Source: Chitinophaga sp. 180180018-3
GTDB lineage: Bacteria > Bacteroidota > Bacteroidia > Chitinophagales > Chitinophagaceae
DNA: 64,000 nt
NCBI RefSeq assembly: GCF_037893185.1
Contig: NZ_CP140772.1
Span: 8,067,987 to 8,131,986, forward strand
Reading direction: 5' to 3'
The notes below the pieces were generated by a model, which was not told where the DNA came from, made no database searches, and saw only the letters and a program-made list of their open reading frames with translations. The position numbers and the translations under genes are program-made. Of this stretch, positions 53,997-62,567 are shown piece after piece. Positions within the stretch are counted from its first letter, which is position 1, and every line of letters begins with the position of its first letter.

Positions 53997-54022
53997 CTGG
54001 TATCAATAAGTGAGTTATTACT

Positions 54023-55303
54023 TTATTTGATCTCGGGGTACAGGGGGAACTGTTCCATGAACTTGTTCACTTCGCCCCTGACTTTCACGATCAGGCTTTC
54101 GTTGTCGGCATCCATGAGGAGCTGGTCGATCCAGTCAACGATTTGCTCCATGTGGCCTTCCTGCAGGCCGCGGGTGGTGATAGCGGGAACACCTACGCGG
54201 ATACCGGAGGTGATAAAGGCAGATTTATCATCGAAAGGCACCATGTTTTTATTGGCGGTAATATCAGCTTTCACCAGTGTTTGTTCGGCTTTTTTACCGG
54301 AGATATTTTTGTTGCGGAGATCGATCAGCATCAGGTGGTTATCGGTACCACCGGAGATGATCTCGTAACCCCTGCCCACGAAGCTTTTCGCCATAGCCTG
54401 GGCATTTTTCAGGATCTGGTTGGCATATACGCCATATTCATCGGAAAGAATTTCGAAGAAAGAAACAGCTTTAGCAGCGATCACGTGTTCGAGCGGACCG
54501 CCCTGGATACCAGGGAATACAGCAGTATCGATGAGGGAGCTCATCATGCGGATCTCGCCTTTTGGTGTTTTCAGACCGAATGGATTCTCGAAATCAGCAC
54601 CCATCATGATCATACCGCCACGAGGCCCGCGGAGGGTTTTGTGGGTGGTTGTAGTAACGAAATGACAGTGTGCAAACGGAGAGTTCAGTAATCCTTTTGC
54701 TATCAGGCCTGCCGGGTGGGCGATATCAGCCAGTACGAAGGCACCAACGGAATCAGCAATTTCGCGGATGCGTTTATAATCCCAGTCGCGGCTGTAAGCA
54801 GAAGCACCACAAACAATCAGCTTGGGTTTTTCACGCTGGGCGATTTCGCTCATTTTATCGTATTCTACGAGACCGGTTTCTTTGTTAACACCATAGAAGT
54901 GAGGTTCGTAGAGTTTACCAGAGTAGTTTACGGAAGAACCGTGAGTCAGGTGGCCTCCCATGCTCAGATCCAGGCCGAGGATTTTATCGCCGGGCTGGAG
55001 TATGGCCAGCATTACAGCTGCATTGGCCTGTGCACCGGAGTGTGGTTGTACGTTTACATAGGCAGCACCAAATATCTGCTTAGCCCTGTCGATCGCCAGT
55101 TGTTCGCTCTGGTCCACGATTTCACAGCCTGCATAATATCTTCTGCCAGGATAACCTTCGGCATATTTATTTGTCATCACATTTCCCATCGCCTGCATTA
55201 CCTGTAAGCTGGTAAAGTTTTCAGATGCGATCAATTCAATGCCATGGCGCTGACGCGTTAATTCCTGGCTGATCAGATCAAATATTTGCTGGTCTCTTTG
55301 CAT
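54023..55303 (-). CDS. glyA: Serine hydroxymethyltransferase
   Basis: 426 residues, full length. The PLP-binding Lys lies in [15 protein letters not shown], and [29 protein letters not shown] and [12 protein letters not shown] are the usual substrate and cofactor motifs. It interconverts serine and glycine with tetrahydrofolate and supplies one-carbon units. It is a single gene with its own terminator, divergent from the nucleotidyltransferase. Confidence 0.97.
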   Translation of the reverse strand: MQRDQQIFDLISQELTRQRHGIELIASENFTSLQVMQAMGNVMTNKYAEGYPGRRYYAGCEIVDQSEQLAIDRAKQIFGAAYVNVQPHSGAQANAAVMLAILQPGDKILGLDLSMGGHLTHGSSVNYSGKLYEPHFYGVNKETGLVEYDKMSEIAQREKPKLIVCGASAYSRDWDYKRIREIADSVGAFVLADIAHPAGLIAKGLLNSPFAHCHFVTTTTHKTLRGPRGGMIMMGADFENPFGLKTPKGEIRMMSSLIDTAVFPGIQGGPLEHVIAAKAVSFFEILSDEYGVYANQILKNAQAMAKSFVGRGYEIISGGTDNHLMLIDLRNKNISGKKAEQTLVKADITANKNMVPFDDKSAFITSGIRVGVPAITTRGLQEGHMEQIVDWIDQLLMDADNESLIVKVRGEVNKFMEQFPLYPEIK

Positions 55304-55460
55304 GTTGCCTTAAATTTGGTGCAAAATTAACAGAAAGCCGGATCAATTGCAAGGGAAATGAATAATGCCGATGCAGCCTGCTTTTTTTCGGCTTTCCGCT
55401 TTTTGTCCTAATTTCGCGACATTCGAGCTGCAAAAAGCTAATCCTAACTACAACAACTAC

Positions 55461-56453
55461 ATGAAGGCAATAATACCCGTGGCAGGGGCGGGAACCAAGC
55501 TTCGGCCGCATACATATACACAGCCTAAAGCATTGATTCCTTTAGCCGGCAGAACCATTCTCAGTATCATTATTGATCAGCTGGTGGATGCAGGTATCCA
55601 CGAATTTGTGTTTGTGGTAGGCTATCTGGGCGAAAAAATCCAGCATTATATTGTCAAAAAATATCCTCAGCTGACTTGTCATTTTGTACAACAGAACAGC
55701 CGCGAAGGTACCGGTCATGCTTTATCGCTGACAAGGGATGTTGTGGGCAATGATGAATTATTGATTGTATTGGGAGATACCATTTGCGAATGTGACTTCA
55801 AAGAAATCATAGCTTCGCCCTATTCCATGCTGGGATTGAAAAAGGTGGATGACCCACGTAATTTCGGTGTAGCGGAACTCGACGACCAGGGCCGGATTAC
55901 CCGTGTGGTAGAGAAACCGCAGATCCCTAAATCCAATCTTGCGCTTGTTGGTTTGTATAAGATCAAAGAAACACAGCAGCTGTTCGATTGTCTGCAAAGT
56001 AATATAGACAATAAAATAAAATCGCACGATGAATTTCAGCTGACTGATGCCCTCGAGTGTATGATACAGCACGGCGTACAATTCAATGGCTTTAAAGTAG
56101 CCAATTGGTTTGATTGCGGCCGTAAAGACACGCTGCTGGAAACCAATGCGATCCTGCTCAAAAAGTACAAACTGGCCAACAATCCGGTGTTACCGTACGA
56201 AAATACCATTATCATTCCGCCGGTAAGCATAGGAGAAGGTTGCAATATCAAGAATTCCATTATAGGTCCTAATGTAGCAGTGGGCGATAATACTGTTATT
56301 AACTATTCTATCGTAAAAGACTCTATCATAGGTTCTTTCAGCAACCTGTACGAAGTAGTGCTGAAAGCCTCTCTCATCGGCAGCGACGCTAATATCCGCG
56401 GTTTGAGCCAAAGCCTGAATATCGGAGATAATACGGAGATTGATTTAGGATAG
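55461..56453 (+). CDS. Sugar-phosphate nucleotidyltransferase
   Basis: 330 residues from ATG 55461; an open frame reaches 55365, but the conserved start is MKAIIPVAGAGTKLRPHTYT. The nucleotide-binding motif is AGAGTKLRPHTYTQPKALIP, with Lys in place of the usual Arg in TRLRP. LIVLGDTICECDF holds the metal-binding Asp and VEKPQIPKSNLALVGLY the sugar-binding part. The C-terminus is a left-handed beta-helix of hexad repeats (IGPNVAVGDNTVI). It makes NDP-sugars from sugar-1-phosphate; the nucleotide and sugar are uncertain. A long hairpin follows. Confidence 0.88.
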   Translation: MKAIIPVAGAGTKLRPHTYTQPKALIPLAGRTILSIIIDQLVDAGIHEFVFVVGYLGEKIQHYIVKKYPQLTCHFVQQNSREGTGHALSLTRDVVGNDELLIVLGDTICECDFKEIIASPYSMLGLKKVDDPRNFGVAELDDQGRITRVVEKPQIPKSNLALVGLYKIKETQQLFDCLQSNIDNKIKSHDEFQLTDALECMIQHGVQFNGFKVANWFDCGRKDTLLETNAILLKKYKLANNPVLPYENTIIIPPVSIGEGCNIKNSIIGPNVAVGDNTVINYSIVKDSIIGSFSNLYEVVLKASLIGSDANIRGLSQSLNIGDNTEIDLG

Positions 56454-56461
56454 AAAGGGAG

Positions 56462-56585
56462 AATTAACAATTAGGAATGAAGAATTAAGAATAAAAGCGA
56501 AGACCTTAACGAATAACATCAATACTGTTGTCATTCGTTAAGGTCTTCGCTTTTATTCTTAATTCTTCATTCCTAATCCTTAATT
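56462..56585. repeat. 53-base-arm intergenic hairpin of the GCGRAGA family
   Basis: Arms 56462-56514 and 56533-56585 match at 51 of 53 positions around an 18-base loop. The arm contains ATTAGGAATGAAGAATTAAG and AAGCGAAGACCTTAACGAAT. It begins 8 bases after the nucleotidyltransferase stop and ends 7 bases before the ATG of the nitronate monooxygenase gene, so it occupies the whole gap. It may be a terminator, and the downstream gene's promoter must be inside it or in the upstream gene. Confidence 0.85.
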
Positions 56586-56592
56586 TCATTTA

Positions 56593-57534
56593 ATGAACCG
56601 TATTAATGAACTCTTCGGAATCCGTTATCCAATCGTCCAGGCCGGGATGATCTGGGCAAGCGGATGGCGTTTAGCCAGCGCTGTTAGCAATGCAGGAGCA
56701 CTTGGATTGATCGGGGCTGGAAGCATGTATCCGGACGTGCTCAGAGAGCATATTCAGAAGTGTAAACAAGCGACTGATAAGCCGTTTGGCGTGAACGTAC
56801 CGTTGTTGTATCCTGATATAGATCAGCTGATGAATATTATCCTGGAAGAGAAAGTTCCCATTGTGTTTACTTCTGCCGGGAATCCCAAAACATGGACACC
56901 GGTGCTGAAAGCAGCTGGTGTGAAGGTAGTGCATGTGGTATCCAGCGCACTGTTTGCACTGAAAAGCGAAGTTGCCGGTGCGGATGCTGTAGTGGCAGAG
57001 GGTTTTGAAGCTGGCGGGCATAATGGACGGGAAGAAACTACCACGATGGTATTAATTCCTGCTGTTTGTGAACAGGTGAAGATACCCGTAATAGCAGCAG
57101 GCGGTATCGGTTCCGGAAGAGCTATGGCGGCGGCTTTTGCGTTAGGAGCAGCCGGTGTGCAGGTAGGCAGCCGTTTTGTAGCAACCCCGGAAGCATCTTC
57201 CCATATCAATTTCAAACAGGCTATTGTGAATGCTAAGGAAGGAGATACTATGCTCAGCCTGAAGAAGCTAACGCCGGTGCGAATGATGAAGAATGAGTTT
57301 TATAATGCCGTCAAAAAGGCTGAGGATGGCGGCGCAGATGAAATTGCCCTGAAAACCTTACTGGGCAGGGCCCGCGCGAAGACAGGCATGTTTGAAGGCA
57401 ACCTCAAAGAAGGCGAACTGGAAATAGGCCAGGTAAGCGCCACCATACATGACATCAAGCCGGCCGCCACCATTGTTGAAGAGATCTGGAAAGAATTCAA
57501 TGCAACAGTGAAGCGGCTGGCAGCTGACTGTTAG
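56593..57534 (+). CDS. Nitronate monooxygenase-like flavoprotein
   Basis: 313 residues, FMN-binding TIM barrel. RYPIVQAGMIWASGWRLASAVS is the N-terminal motif; GFEAGGHNGREETTTMVLI carries the expected catalytic His; PVIAAGGIGSGRAMAAAFALG and GVQVGSRFVATPE bind the FMN phosphate. Close relatives include enoyl reductase FabK and nitronate monooxygenases, so the substrate is uncertain. Its stop overlaps that of the convergent ABC permease by 4 bases. Confidence 0.85.
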   Translation: MNRINELFGIRYPIVQAGMIWASGWRLASAVSNAGALGLIGAGSMYPDVLREHIQKCKQATDKPFGVNVPLLYPDIDQLMNIILEEKVPIVFTSAGNPKTWTPVLKAAGVKVVHVVSSALFALKSEVAGADAVVAEGFEAGGHNGREETTTMVLIPAVCEQVKIPVIAAGGIGSGRAMAAAFALGAAGVQVGSRFVATPEASSHINFKQAIVNAKEGDTMLSLKKLTPVRMMKNEFYNAVKKAEDGGADEIALKTLLGRARAKTGMFEGNLKEGELEIGQVSATIHDIKPAATIVEEIWKEFNATVKRLAADC

Positions 57535-58844
57535 TTATTTCTTCTTATCCATTTCATTGCTTCTTTCAGTGTAATCTTTTTACCATACATCAGTATGCCG
57601 GTACGGTATATCCGGCCGGCAGCCCAGGTAGTGACTATAAATCCACCGACCAGGCAAATCAATGATAACCCCAGTTGCCAGTAAGGAACGGTTCCCGGAA
57701 GGCCATATGGAAGTCGGGCCATCATTACCATCGGCGATGTGAAAGGTATGATACTGCACCATACTGCCAGGCTGCTCCCCGGATCCTGTACAGCCTTGAT
57801 CATGACCATGATGCCGATAATGATAGGGATTGTTACCGGGAATGTCAGTTGTTGCACATCGGAGGCATCTTCATTAGCCAGACTGCCAATAGCGGCAAAC
57901 AGCGAGGAGTAAAAGAGATAGCCGCCGAGGAAATACACAAAAAAGCAGGGGATGATTACACTCCACTGAATGCTGCCTACGATGTCCTGCATTTTATGGA
58001 TCACTTCAGCCGTTTCTGCCTGGCTGGTAGCCTGCGACATGGCTGCATTATTTTGTGCAGCGGCCTGCATGGCTTCAGGCGAGAAAAATAAGGGAACCAG
58101 TGAATAAATAGCAGTGATCAATATTCCCCAGATAAGGAATTGCAGCAGGCCCACAGCTGCGATGCCGATAATCTTACCCATCATCAGCTGAAATGGTTTT
58201 ACACTGGATATCATTACTTCTGCAATGCGACTGACCTTTTCCTCCATCACGCCTCTCATTACAGAGGTACCAAACAGCAGTAATACGATATAGATGATAA
58301 AGCCGCTGGCATAACCTACTCCATAGGCCACCCAGGAATTGCCTTTTTTCTCTTCCTTCCCGTTCTTAAATGTTACATCCACATTGGATTTAATTTCCTT
58401 CATTTTGTTCTGGTCGATGCCCTGCAGCTCCATCCGTTTCTTTTCAATGATATCATTGATATCCCTGGTAATATCGCTTTCGAGCTTAACGCCGGCCTGG
58501 CCATTGCTGTAATACTCGAAACCAGCAGGGCGGTTAATATCGAACTCCGGGATGTACAGCACGCCGTTGTAGCCCTCTTGTTCGTAGTGCTGCTTCAGGC
58601 TGTCGATATCCTGTTGTACGTATTTGAAATAAACACCCTGGGCGTCTGGCAGCTTATTGGCGAATAAGCCGCTCTTATCCACAACAGCAATACTTTTCTT
58701 GTCGCCCGACGACATTGCCAGCAATATAGGCACGATGATCATGGCCGCAAAGGCAATAGGTACGAGTAATGTGGTGATCAGGAAGGACTTCTTACGAACG
58801 CGGGTAATGAATTCTCTTTTTATAATAAGCCGGATCTTTTCCAT
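57531..58844 (-). CDS. NatB-like ABC-2 permease
   Basis: 437 residues. A first transmembrane segment (about 20-42, SFLITTLLVPIAFAAMIIVP) is followed by an exported loop of about 140 residues, then five or more C-terminal segments (VAYGVGYASGFIIYIVLLLF, IGIAAVGLLQFLIWGILI, VIIPCFFVYFLGGYLFYSSL, VTIPIIIGIMVMI, LGLSLICLVGGFIVTTW). MRGVMEEKVSRIAEVMISSV is the conserved cytoplasmic helix of the NatB/YhaP group. It lies 26 bases after its ATPase gene. The family exports sodium or other ions and drugs. Confidence 0.9.
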   Translation of the reverse strand: MEKIRLIIKREFITRVRKKSFLITTLLVPIAFAAMIIVPILLAMSSGDKKSIAVVDKSGLFANKLPDAQGVYFKYVQQDIDSLKQHYEQEGYNGVLYIPEFDINRPAGFEYYSNGQAGVKLESDITRDINDIIEKKRMELQGIDQNKMKEIKSNVDVTFKNGKEEKKGNSWVAYGVGYASGFIIYIVLLLFGTSVMRGVMEEKVSRIAEVMISSVKPFQLMMGKIIGIAAVGLLQFLIWGILITAIYSLVPLFFSPEAMQAAAQNNAAMSQATSQAETAEVIHKMQDIVGSIQWSVIIPCFFVYFLGGYLFYSSLFAAIGSLANEDASDVQQLTFPVTIPIIIGIMVMIKAVQDPGSSLAVWCSIIPFTSPMVMMARLPYGLPGTVPYWQLGLSLICLVGGFIVTTWAAGRIYRTGILMYGKKITLKEAMKWIRRNN

Positions 58845-58870
58845 ACATAAACAAACTGTCGGGTGAGCGG

Positions 58871-59806
58871 TCAGGCAGCAACTGTGCTGGCTGCATTCTT
58901 TTCTGTCTGCTGCACCTGGGTGATAAATACTTCGTTGATAGAAGGGAGGATTTCTTCAAAAAAGGTAACAGGTATTTCCTGACGTATAAAGTGCAGGAGT
59001 ATATCGTTGGTGGTACTGTCTTCATTCAGCTTTACGGTAAATGCATGATCATGCACCTGCACAATGTTAAAATGATAAGTAGTCATTTGTGCATGATTAG
59101 GCATAACACCCACGCCTATTTTGAATAGTCCCTGTTTGAAGTCCTGCTGTATCTGTTTTACGCTGCCATCCAGTATCTTATGTCCTTTGTTGATCAGCAG
59201 TATATGATCACAAATTTCCTCTACCTGTTCCATTCTGTGAGTAGAAAATATGATAGAGGTACCTTGTTGACTGAGTTGAAAAATCTCCTGTTTGATCAGG
59301 TTGGAGTTAATGGGATCCAGTCCGGAGAAGGGTTCGTCGAGGATGAGCAGTTTAGGTTCATGCAGTATGGTAGAAATGAATTGTACCTTTTGTTGCATGC
59401 CCTTGCTGAGTTCGTCCACCCGTTTGTTGTACCAGGAGTTGATCTCAAATTTATCGAACCAGTATTTGATTTTCTGTTGGGCTTCTTTTTTGCCCATACC
59501 CTTTAGTTGGGCGAGGTAAAGGGTTTGTTCGCCTACCATCATCTTTTTATACAGGCCCCTTTCTTCAGGCATATAGCCAATATATTGCACATCATTTTCG
59601 GGGTCGAATTTTTTTCCGTTGAAGAAGATTTGTCCTTCGTCGGGATAGAAGATGCCGGTGATCATGCGCAGCAATGTGGTTTTACCTGCGCCATTGGGGC
59701 CGAGCAGGCCGAATATACTGCCCGGTTGAATTTCAAAGCTAACGTCGTCCACTGCTTTGTGGGTTTCGTAGTATTTCTTCAGGTGTTGGACATCAAGTAA
59801 GTTCAT
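58871..59806 (-). CDS. NatA-like ABC ATPase
   Basis: 311 residues. Walker A GLLGPNGAGKTTLL (about 33-46), signature LSKGMQQKVQF, Walker B LLILDEPFSGLDP and H-loop FSTHRMEQVEE. The C-terminal 90 residues include a DUF4162-type extension. It forms a two-gene exporter with the NatB-like permease downstream. Confidence 0.93.
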   Translation of the reverse strand: MNLLDVQHLKKYYETHKAVDDVSFEIQPGSIFGLLGPNGAGKTTLLRMITGIFYPDEGQIFFNGKKFDPENDVQYIGYMPEERGLYKKMMVGEQTLYLAQLKGMGKKEAQQKIKYWFDKFEINSWYNKRVDELSKGMQQKVQFISTILHEPKLLILDEPFSGLDPINSNLIKQEIFQLSQQGTSIIFSTHRMEQVEEICDHILLINKGHKILDGSVKQIQQDFKQGLFKIGVGVMPNHAQMTTYHFNIVQVHDHAFTVKLNEDSTTNDILLHFIRQEIPVTFFEEILPSINEVFITQVQQTEKNAASTVAA

Positions 59807-59862
59807 GATGAAAAATTAACGATTAATCCGCAATAATTAATCATAATATCTTACATGAATAC

Positions 59863-61422
59863 TTACCCTAAGCGGGCAGCGATGGCAGTTGCCACCCGTT
59901 CGCCATCCATTGCAGCGGAAACGATGCCGCCGGCGTATCCGGCGCCTTCAGCGCAGGGATACAGGCCTTTCACCTGTGGATGTTCGAGGGAGTCATTTTC
60001 GCGGGGGATGCGTACCGGAGAAGACGTGCGGGATTCGGTTGCCACCAGTACGGCGTTCTCAGTATAGTAACCTTTCATCTTGCGGCCGAATGCCCTGAAG
60101 GCGCCTGCCAGGCGCTGGTGCACCACCGGAGGTAATATACTGCGGAGGTCTGCACTATTCAGTCCGGGTACATAAGAACATTCGGGCAGTGAGGCCGAAA
60201 TCTTTTTCTGTACAAAATCAGTCATTCTTTGTGCAGGGGCTACAAAGTTGCCGCCTCCGGCCTGGTAGGCTTTTCTTTCCACCATCTGTTGGAAATACAT
60301 GGCTGCCAGCGGGCCCTGTTGTGCGAATGGCGCGAAATCAGATTCATCGACTGTCACCACCATGCCTGAATTGGCAAAGGGGTTATTTCGTTTGGAAGGC
60401 GACCAGCCATTTACCACCAGTTCGCCGGGATCGGTAGCAGCGGGTGCGATAATGCCACCAGGGCACATGCAGAAAGAGAATACGCCTCTGCCTTCCACTT
60501 GTTCCACCAGGCTGTAACTGGCGGGGGGAAGGTATTCGCCGCGGGCATCGCAGTGATACTGGGCACGGTCGATCACTTCCTGTGGGTGTTCCACCCTTAC
60601 GCCGAGGGCGAAAGGTTTCGCTTCCAGCAGGATATTGTGTCGGTGCAGCATGGTAAATATATTGCGGGCAGAGTGGCCGGTGGCGAGGATTAACTGCTGC
60701 CCCTCGAAGAACTGTCCGGAGGCGGTATGTACGCCGGTAATGGCGCCGTTACTGATCCGGAGATCGCTTACTTTGGTATCGAAGTGTACTTCGCCGCCGC
60801 TGTTGATGATCTGTTCCCGCATAGCGGTAATGATATGCGGCAGTTTGTTGGTGCCGATATGGGGATGTGCATCGATGAGGATTTTTTCATCCGCGCCGAA
60901 ATGCACAAAAATGTTGAGGATACGGTTGATATCGCCACGTTTATTGGAGCGGGTATACAGTTTACCGTCGGAGTAAGTACCCGCGCCACCTTCGCCGAAG
61001 CAGTAGTTGGAATCGGAGTTTACGATGCCGGTTTTATTGAGGGCGGCGAGGTCGCGACGCCGGGCGCGTACATCTTTTCCGCGCTCGAGTATCACTGGTT
61101 TTATACCTGCTTCAATGAGGCGTAATGCCGCGAAGAGGCCTGCGGGGCCGGCTCCGGCTATCAGTACGGTGGGGGCACCGGATGGGAGCACGGGGTATAC
61201 CGGATGAACAGCAGGGCGTATCACGAAAGGTTCGTCAACGAACACCTGCAGGGTGAGCATGAAGTATACCTGTCGGGAACGGGCGTCAATAGAGCGTTTG
61301 AGCAGGTTATAACCGGTGATGTTGCCGGGTTTAACGCCCAGGGCAGCTGCAGCGTGCTGTACGATAAGTATATGATCGGCAGCTTCGGCAGGAAGTAATT
61401 TCAGACTGATTTGAGATATCAT
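59863..61422 (-). CDS. FAD-dependent dehydrogenase (COG2509-type)
   Basis: 519 residues. An N-terminal region of about 85 residues precedes the FAD-binding Rossmann motif VLIAGAGPAGLFAALRLIEAG. Typical family motifs are NYCFGEGGAGTYSDGKLYTR, ILATGHSARNIF, AKPFALGVRVEHPQEVID, FCMCPGGIIAPAAT and a C-terminal GAGYAGGIVSAAMDGERVA. Members are soluble flavoproteins of unknown substrate. It ends 56 bases before the NatA start on the same strand; the spacer holds only short AT-rich repeats. Confidence 0.88.
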   Translation of the reverse strand: MISQISLKLLPAEAADHILIVQHAAAALGVKPGNITGYNLLKRSIDARSRQVYFMLTLQVFVDEPFVIRPAVHPVYPVLPSGAPTVLIAGAGPAGLFAALRLIEAGIKPVILERGKDVRARRRDLAALNKTGIVNSDSNYCFGEGGAGTYSDGKLYTRSNKRGDINRILNIFVHFGADEKILIDAHPHIGTNKLPHIITAMREQIINSGGEVHFDTKVSDLRISNGAITGVHTASGQFFEGQQLILATGHSARNIFTMLHRHNILLEAKPFALGVRVEHPQEVIDRAQYHCDARGEYLPPASYSLVEQVEGRGVFSFCMCPGGIIAPAATDPGELVVNGWSPSKRNNPFANSGMVVTVDESDFAPFAQQGPLAAMYFQQMVERKAYQAGGGNFVAPAQRMTDFVQKKISASLPECSYVPGLNSADLRSILPPVVHQRLAGAFRAFGRKMKGYYTENAVLVATESRTSSPVRIPRENDSLEHPQVKGLYPCAEGAGYAGGIVSAAMDGERVATAIAARLG

Positions 61423-61537
61423 GAACTGTTGGTAGCTATCAGCTGAGGCACCCCAAGTGGCTTTACAGCTAAACGGTTAGGTGTTTATCCTAAAAACGAA
61501 TTTTTCTGTGCGCGGCTCTACGACCGGCTTCCAGACA

Positions 61538-61589
61538 GAAATGCAGCGGAAATAAAGTAATATCAGATACTTTAATTTCGCTGCATTTC
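61538..61589. terminator. Hairpin between the FAD protein and DUF3127 genes
   Basis: Arms 61538-61559 and 61568-61589 match at 20 of 22 positions around an 8-base loop. The arm GAAATGCAGCGGAAATAAAG carries the GCAGCGGA core shared with 11661 and 23678. It lies 43 bases past the stop of the DUF3127 gene (minus strand). Confidence 0.72.
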
Positions 61590-61632
61590 CATTGGGAGTC
61601 TGCTACTGGCATATGTTGCCAGTGATAGCAAA

Positions 61633-62016
61633 CTAGAACGGCAAATCGTCGCCAGCGTCGCCACCGGCAGGCATTTGCGGAGTATTGTAGTTAGGTTGGG
61701 GATCTGTGCCCGGAGCAGGTGCTGCCATTACAGATTCCATGCGCCATGCGTCGAGGTTGGTGATGTAATTCACTTTACCATCTTTCTCCCATCTGGTCCC
61801 CTTAATATTGAAATAAACTTTAACGTTTTCCCCTTCATTAAACCGGTCTACAATACCAGTACGGTCTTGCACCGACTGAAACTTAATATAGTTGTTAATA
61901 ACACGGCCGTTAATGTCATCAGACTTCTCGATAACGAACTCTCTTGTTTTAAAAGTTTCGCTACGTTGTACCGTGTTGTACTTCACAATCAGCTTTCCGG
62001 TAATTTCAAAACTCAT
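61633..62016 (-). CDS. DUF3127 protein with an SSB-like acidic tail
   Basis: 127 residues, cytoplasmic. The first 95 residues are a beta-rich, OB-fold-like domain (FEITGKLIVKYNTVQRSETF, KTREFVIEKSDDINGR, NYIKFQSVQDRTGIVDRF, VKVYFNIKGTRWEKDGKVNY). A flexible Pro/Gly/Asn linker (about 100-122) leads to the last five residues DDLPF. Bacterial single-stranded DNA-binding proteins have the same plan, ending in an acidic DDxPF that recruits replication and repair enzymes. The family's function is not established. It faces away from dnaA across a 551-base gap. Confidence 0.88.
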   Translation of the reverse strand: MSFEITGKLIVKYNTVQRSETFKTREFVIEKSDDINGRVINNYIKFQSVQDRTGIVDRFNEGENVKVYFNIKGTRWEKDGKVNYITNLDAWRMESVMAAPAPGTDPQPNYNTPQMPAGGDAGDDLPF

Positions 62017-62567
62017 AGAAAATTTTTTTTAAATTCAGAAGAATCAAAGATAAGATATTCAGTTAAGTGCGGGCAAATATTTTTTATCAATACAGTGCGC
62101 GCGATATAAAAAAATCAGGTGATAAATACTATTATGGAATGCATTTTTTTAAATGGAGATACTAACATAGTTTTGCACCCTCTCCGGAAAAAGTGTGAAT
62201 ATCCTGACTCTTGAAAGTGATAGTTTTTTTCAGAGAGGCGGAAGACAATATTATTTTATCAGTTATATATCCATATTTATGATAAAAAGGAGAACGCGAA
62301 AGATAAATGTACTGTTAATCAACGGGGTTTATAGTAGCGAAAACCTTGTCACGTTTGGGCTGTAAAGCCACTGCAGTATTGGAAAAAGGAGTTTTAGTAC
62401 ACTGTAATCAGGACAATATAAACAAGGGTAGATAAATTTTTTTTTTCAACATTTTCTACAGATATTCGTCGTCCTGTCTGAAAATTTTTCAACATCCTGC
62501 GTTGAGAAGTTTCGAATTCGAGAACTAAGCATCCTTAATTAAGAAACAACTAATTTTTTTTATCTCA
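62017..62567. other. AT-rich gap upstream of dnaA, possible origin region
   Basis: 551 bases without a gene, rich in A/T runs. Three direct copies of TTTTCWACA lie within the last 125 bases before dnaA (listed separately). Promoters for DUF3127 and dnaA must be here. No classical TTATCCACA box was found, so an origin is only a candidate. Confidence 0.4.
62443..62494 (+). promoter_or_regulatory. Three DnaA-box-like 9-mers before dnaA
   Basis: TTTTCAACA (62443-62451) and TTTTCTACA (62452-62460) stand directly next to each other, and a second TTTTCAACA lies at 62486-62494, all in the same direction as dnaA. They differ from TTATCCACA at two positions. The direct spacing upstream of dnaA suggests DnaA binding for autoregulation or initiation, but AT-rich sequence can give such matches by chance. 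Confidence 0.4.
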
